7,535 nt of DNA from Lachnospiraceae bacterium UBA3282 (GTDB taxonomy: Bacteria > Bacillota > Clostridia > Lachnospirales > Lachnospiraceae). Under the pieces are notes generated by a model. The model made no database searches and was not told the origin of the DNA. It was given only the letters and a program-made list of their open reading frames with translations. Positions 5,560 to 7,535 of this stretch are shown here, in pieces. Every line of letters begins with the position of its first letter. Position 1 is the first letter of the stretch. Both the position numbers and the translations under genes were made by a program. The stretch spans positions 1-7,535 of the forward strand of contig DETS01000022.1 in the NCBI GenBank assembly GCA_002361735.1. The letters run 5' to 3'.

Positions 5560-6741
5560 TTACTCTACATGAATTTCCTTTGAAATGACAGCCTTCTTAG
5601 CAGCGGTGCTGTTCATTCCTTCCTGCTCCATCAAAGACCAGTCGTCAAGATTGTCAAAAATGTAAACATACAATGTTTTGATTTCTTTCCCCTGAACAGC
5701 AAATCCGGCTCTGCCTGCCATTTCCGTATCTGCGTAAAGCAGTTCCCCATCCTGATTAAAGCAGATTGTATAGCAGGGCTCATAAGACCACCCAAGCAGT
5801 TCGAACATCTCCGCATCCGTCATATCGGGATTTTTCGAAAGCAGCTTTTCCCTCCTGTCGTCTGTCAGTTCTCTCTGCTCACCCGGTGTTGTTGCATGGA
5901 CAATGACCTGATACGGAGATAGCACTACATCTTCAAGCGTAATATTTCCCTTTTTTTCGCCTACTTCAATTGTTTTTACATCCGTTTCGTTTACCGCAAA
6001 CGGAATGACAATATTCCAGCTGCCATCTGTCCAGTGGGATGCTGATATTTCCCCGCCATCAAGCAGCCTGTCATCATCATAACCAAGACCGTTTATATTT
6101 AAGTTCAGTTCGCCGTTTCCCGTATACTTCTCTGCAAGATTTATCTTCAACATGCCTGCGAATGTATGGCTGTCGATTACCTTACCATCAAATGTATTTT
6201 CGAGCCATTCAGGGGAACTTCCATCCACACTCCAGGTTCCGCCTACATAAAATCCAGCGGCTGTGCGGTTATCTGCAACATTCATGCCTGTATAGTGTTC
6301 CGGAATATGCGTGAAATCTGCATTTTCTGATTCAATGTTTACTGTGAGGAATATGGAATATCCATCACAATATGCTTCCGATGCGGTTAATGTGATTCCC
6401 TGATCAGACACAGTATAGTCCGATGTATCCAAATTCCCCGCAGAATCCTCATTTGTCAGGACAGTTTTCTTATCCGTATAGTCTCCGGAATATGTTGCAT
6501 CCTCATCAACTTTCTCAAAAATCTTTCCAATCAAGGGAATCTTTGCTGCAAGCATCGGATTAAAATATCCCAGTCCGCAGATTCCAATAACCGCAGCAGC
6601 CACTGCCGCAGCAACACCTTTTCCCAGTTTGCCAAATGTAATCATTTTATCCTTCCTCCTTCTATGTATTCGGATTTCTCTGTCACTTATTTCAGGAGCA
6701 AGGGCTTGCTTTAAGATTTGATCCAATTTTTCATCTGTCAT
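5560..6741 (-). CDS. DUF4179-type membrane anti-sigma factor (probable)
   Basis: 393 aa. The cytoplasmic N-terminus (1-37) starts MTDEKLDQILKQALAPEISD and ends in a very basic patch, RIHRRRKDK (24-32). A single Ala-rich transmembrane helix spans about 40-59. NPMLAAKIPLIGKIFEKV (61-78), at the membrane exit, is typical of DUF4179 proteins. The rest (about 80-393) is a large beta-rich extracytoplasmic domain with Cys at 125, 323 and 327. Proteins of this layout are encoded next to ECF sigma factors and are taken to hold them at the membrane until a surface signal arrives. Here the ATG overlaps the sigma stop by 11 nt, with GGAGG 9 nt upstream inside the sigma gene, so the two are translationally coupled. 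Binding of the sigma factor by the short cytoplasmic tail is inference. There is no zinc-type HxxxCxxC motif of the classical ZAS anti-sigma class. The signal is unknown. Confidence 0.85.
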   Translation of the reverse strand: MTDEKLDQILKQALAPEISDREIRIHRRRKDKMITFGKLGKGVAAAVAAAVIGICGLGYFNPMLAAKIPLIGKIFEKVDEDATYSGDYTDKKTVLTNEDSAGNLDTSDYTVSDQGITLTASEAYCDGYSIFLTVNIESENADFTHIPEHYTGMNVADNRTAAGFYVGGTWSVDGSSPEWLENTFDGKVIDSHTFAGMLKINLAEKYTGNGELNLNINGLGYDDDRLLDGGEISASHWTDGSWNIVIPFAVNETDVKTIEVGEKKGNITLEDVVLSPYQVIVHATTPGEQRELTDDRREKLLSKNPDMTDAEMFELLGWSYEPCYTICFNQDGELLYADTEMAGRAGFAVQGKEIKTLYVYIFDNLDDWSLMEQEGMNSTAAKKAVISKEIHVE

Positions 6742-7270
6742 ATCCGATCGCCTCCAATTTTTCCTTTAACTGTTTCTTTGCTTTCCGCATCCGGCTTTTG
6801 ACGGTTCCTTCCGGCAACCCCAGGATCTTAGATATCTCATTGATTTGCATATCTGCTGAATAATACAGATAGATTGGGATTCTGTACTTCTCCGGCAGGG
6901 TTTTGACGAATCCCTGAATCATATCTATCTCATTTTGCTTTAATACAATATGTTCCGGGGAAACTTCGTTATCATAATCAGTAAACCCATATCCCTCATC
7001 AGACATTTCATCCATACTGTTGATCGGAACCAGCCTCATCCTGTTTGCATATTTTTTCTTCTTATTTTTCAAAAGATAAATTGAAGTGGATAAAGCGTAA
7101 CTCTTTGTATTCTGCATAGAGTCCAGTTTTTTTCTTTTCTCCAGCAGCTTGAGCATAGTGTCCTGATACAGTTCGTCCCCATTTTCCGCATCCCCGGCTG
7201 TCATCCGACAAAACCGCAGAATATCTTTTCCAAACTTCAGGACAAACTGCTCAAATTCATCATGATTCAT
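6731..7270 (-). CDS. ECF-type RNA polymerase sigma factor
   Basis: 179 aa, the usual ECF size. Region sigma-2 covers about 5-75 (FVLKFGKDILRFCRMTAGDAENG, then DELYQDTMLKLLEKR). An acidic linker follows (86-105, with several D/E). Region sigma-4 covers about 113-172, with the helix-turn-helix INEISKILGLPEGTVKSRMRKAKKQLKEKL at 143-172 and the preceding LPEKYRIPIYLYY. Such factors direct RNA polymerase to stress or surface-signal promoters. AAGGAGG lies 9 nt before the ATG. The stop overlaps the start of the DUF4179 anti-sigma gene, giving a classic sigma/anti-sigma pair. The leader carries several inverted repeats that may control expression. I could not identify the autoregulated ECF promoter with confidence. 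The coding region appears more AT-rich than feoB at the other end of the window, by eye only. Confidence 0.95.
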   Translation of the reverse strand: MNHDEFEQFVLKFGKDILRFCRMTAGDAENGDELYQDTMLKLLEKRKKLDSMQNTKSYALSTSIYLLKNKKKKYANRMRLVPINSMDEMSDEGYGFTDYDNEVSPEHIVLKQNEIDMIQGFVKTLPEKYRIPIYLYYSADMQINEISKILGLPEGTVKSRMRKAKKQLKEKLEAIGYDR

Positions 7271-7292
7271 AGCAGCTATCCTCCTTCTTTTC

Positions 7293-7324
7293 AGTCAATC
7301 AGTCGCTTGGACGATTGATTGACT
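7293..7324. promoter_or_regulatory. Long hairpin in the leader of the sigma operon
   Basis: AGTCAATCAGTCG (7293-7305) faces CGATTGATTGACT (7312-7324) across a 6-nt loop: 12 Watson-Crick pairs and one mismatch. The mismatch is G-U in a plus-strand RNA but A-C in the sigma mRNA. The hairpin sits about 8 nt before the AGGAGG of the sigma gene and has no T-tract on either side, so it is unlikely to be an ordinary terminator. It could be an mRNA structure limiting translation, or a protein-binding site. Confidence 0.6.
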
Positions 7325-7337
7325 TGGTAATTTATCG

Positions 7338-7370
7338 GCATGTCGACATGCAAAGATTTGCCCTTGCATG
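7338..7370. repeat. Palindrome GCATGTCGACATGC plus overlapping CATGCAA/TTGCATG inverted repeat
   Basis: A perfect 14-bp palindrome occupies 7338-7351. Its right half, CATGC, is also the start of CATGCAA (7347-7353), which pairs perfectly with TTGCATG (7364-7370) across 10 nt. Three GCATG/CATGC half-sites therefore lie within 33 bp, about 70 to 100 bp upstream of the sigma start. The arrangement resembles an operator for a dimeric regulator; no regulator is identified. Confidence 0.55.
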
Positions 7371-7389
7371 TATATATTGTCACGGCACC

Positions 7390-7413
7390 GGAAAAAGTTT
7401 TCCAATTTTCCAA
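7390..7413. repeat. GGAAAA-AG-TTTTCC palindrome and tandem TTTTCCAA
   Basis: GGAAAA (7390-7395) and TTTTCC (7398-7403) are perfect arms with a 2-bp spacer. TTTTCCAA then occurs twice in tandem (7398-7405 and 7406-7413). The site is AT-rich and upstream of the sigma operon. It could be regulatory or simply low-complexity sequence. Confidence 0.35.
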
Positions 7414-7535
7414 AAAATTTTAACATATTTATAGCCAGATAAAAATATAACCGGAATTGCATAAATCCGCATATGGCAAAGCTGCAGATGATCAGTCAGG
7501 ATTGGGAGATCTGCTAGGGTAAAGTTTTTGTAGGA

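Larger units (their letters stand above)
7271..7535. other. Intergenic region upstream of the sigma operon
   Basis: These 265 nt hold no convincing gene. They contain the leader hairpin, the palindrome cluster and the GGAAAA/TTTTCC site, listed separately. The outer part (7414-7535) is AT-rich with no clear element. A 51-codon minus-strand open frame enters from the window edge (7383-7535) and stops at 7380-7382, but it has no recognisable family signature. Confidence 0.6.

Noticed and set aside
7347..7402. ECF-type or sigma-70 promoter for the sigma operon
   Set aside because: GGAAAA elements are followed by CGTG at about 13 or 21 nt rather than the usual 16 or so, and the minus-strand TTGCAT has only 13 nt to TAAATT. 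None meets normal spacing.
7473..7517. 14-codon plus-strand open frame near the right edge
   Set aside because: Very short, without a ribosome binding site or recognisable sequence.

Overview
The window looks like chromosomal DNA of a low-to-moderate GC member of the Bacillota, most likely a clostridial, Lachnospiraceae-type organism. This rests on three things: a clostridial-style FeoB followed by a small FeoB-associated cysteine-rich membrane protein, an ECF sigma factor paired with a DUF4179-type membrane anti-sigma protein, and strong AGGAGG-type ribosome binding sites. It is an inference from gene families, not a database result. No phage, IS, CRISPR, tRNA or rRNA feature is visible.

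Left part (1-3932), an iron block. feoB (27-2429, +), the ferrous iron transporter, is followed after 122 nt by a 79-codon membrane protein with a Cys cluster (2552-2791, +). Facing them is a DtxR/MntR-family metal-dependent repressor (complement 2730-3122), whose last codons overlap the end of the Cys-rich gene by 62 nt. The repressor diverges from a class I SAM-dependent methyltransferase (3252-3932, +). The divergent spacer holds two inverted repeats built from TTAG/CTAA half-sites like those of the DtxR/IdeR operator. One of them lies on the predicted -10 and spacer of the repressor promoter. The simplest reading is an iron-sensing repressor that controls itself, probably the methyltransferase, and plausibly the feo genes, whose promoter lies outside the window.

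Middle part (3933-5522). A short open-frame remnant without a convincing start (about 3929-4054) ends exactly where a near-consensus promoter begins (TTGACA, 17-nt spacer, extended -10). That promoter serves a membrane-anchored HD-GYP protein (4161-5489, +), a probable cyclic dinucleotide phosphodiesterase with an uncharacterised N-terminal multi-helix membrane sensor. A long hairpin at 5488-5522 separates it from the convergent operon to its right and probably acts in both directions.

Right part (5523-7535), a signalling operon on the minus strand. An ECF sigma factor (complement 6731-7270) overlaps by 11 nt the gene for its probable membrane-bound anti-sigma factor (complement 5560-6741). 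The 265 nt upstream of the sigma gene contain no convincing gene. They do hold a dense set of symmetric elements: a 13-bp-stem hairpin just before the ribosome binding site, a 14-bp perfect palindrome sharing half-sites with a further inverted repeat, and a GGAAAA/TTTTCC palindrome with a tandem octamer. This is the least explained stretch in the window.

I do not see a clearly novel multi-gene system. The best leads are the two-repeat operator between the repressor and methyltransferase, the symmetric leader of the sigma operon, and the acidic, Lys/Arg-free extracellular insertion in FeoB.
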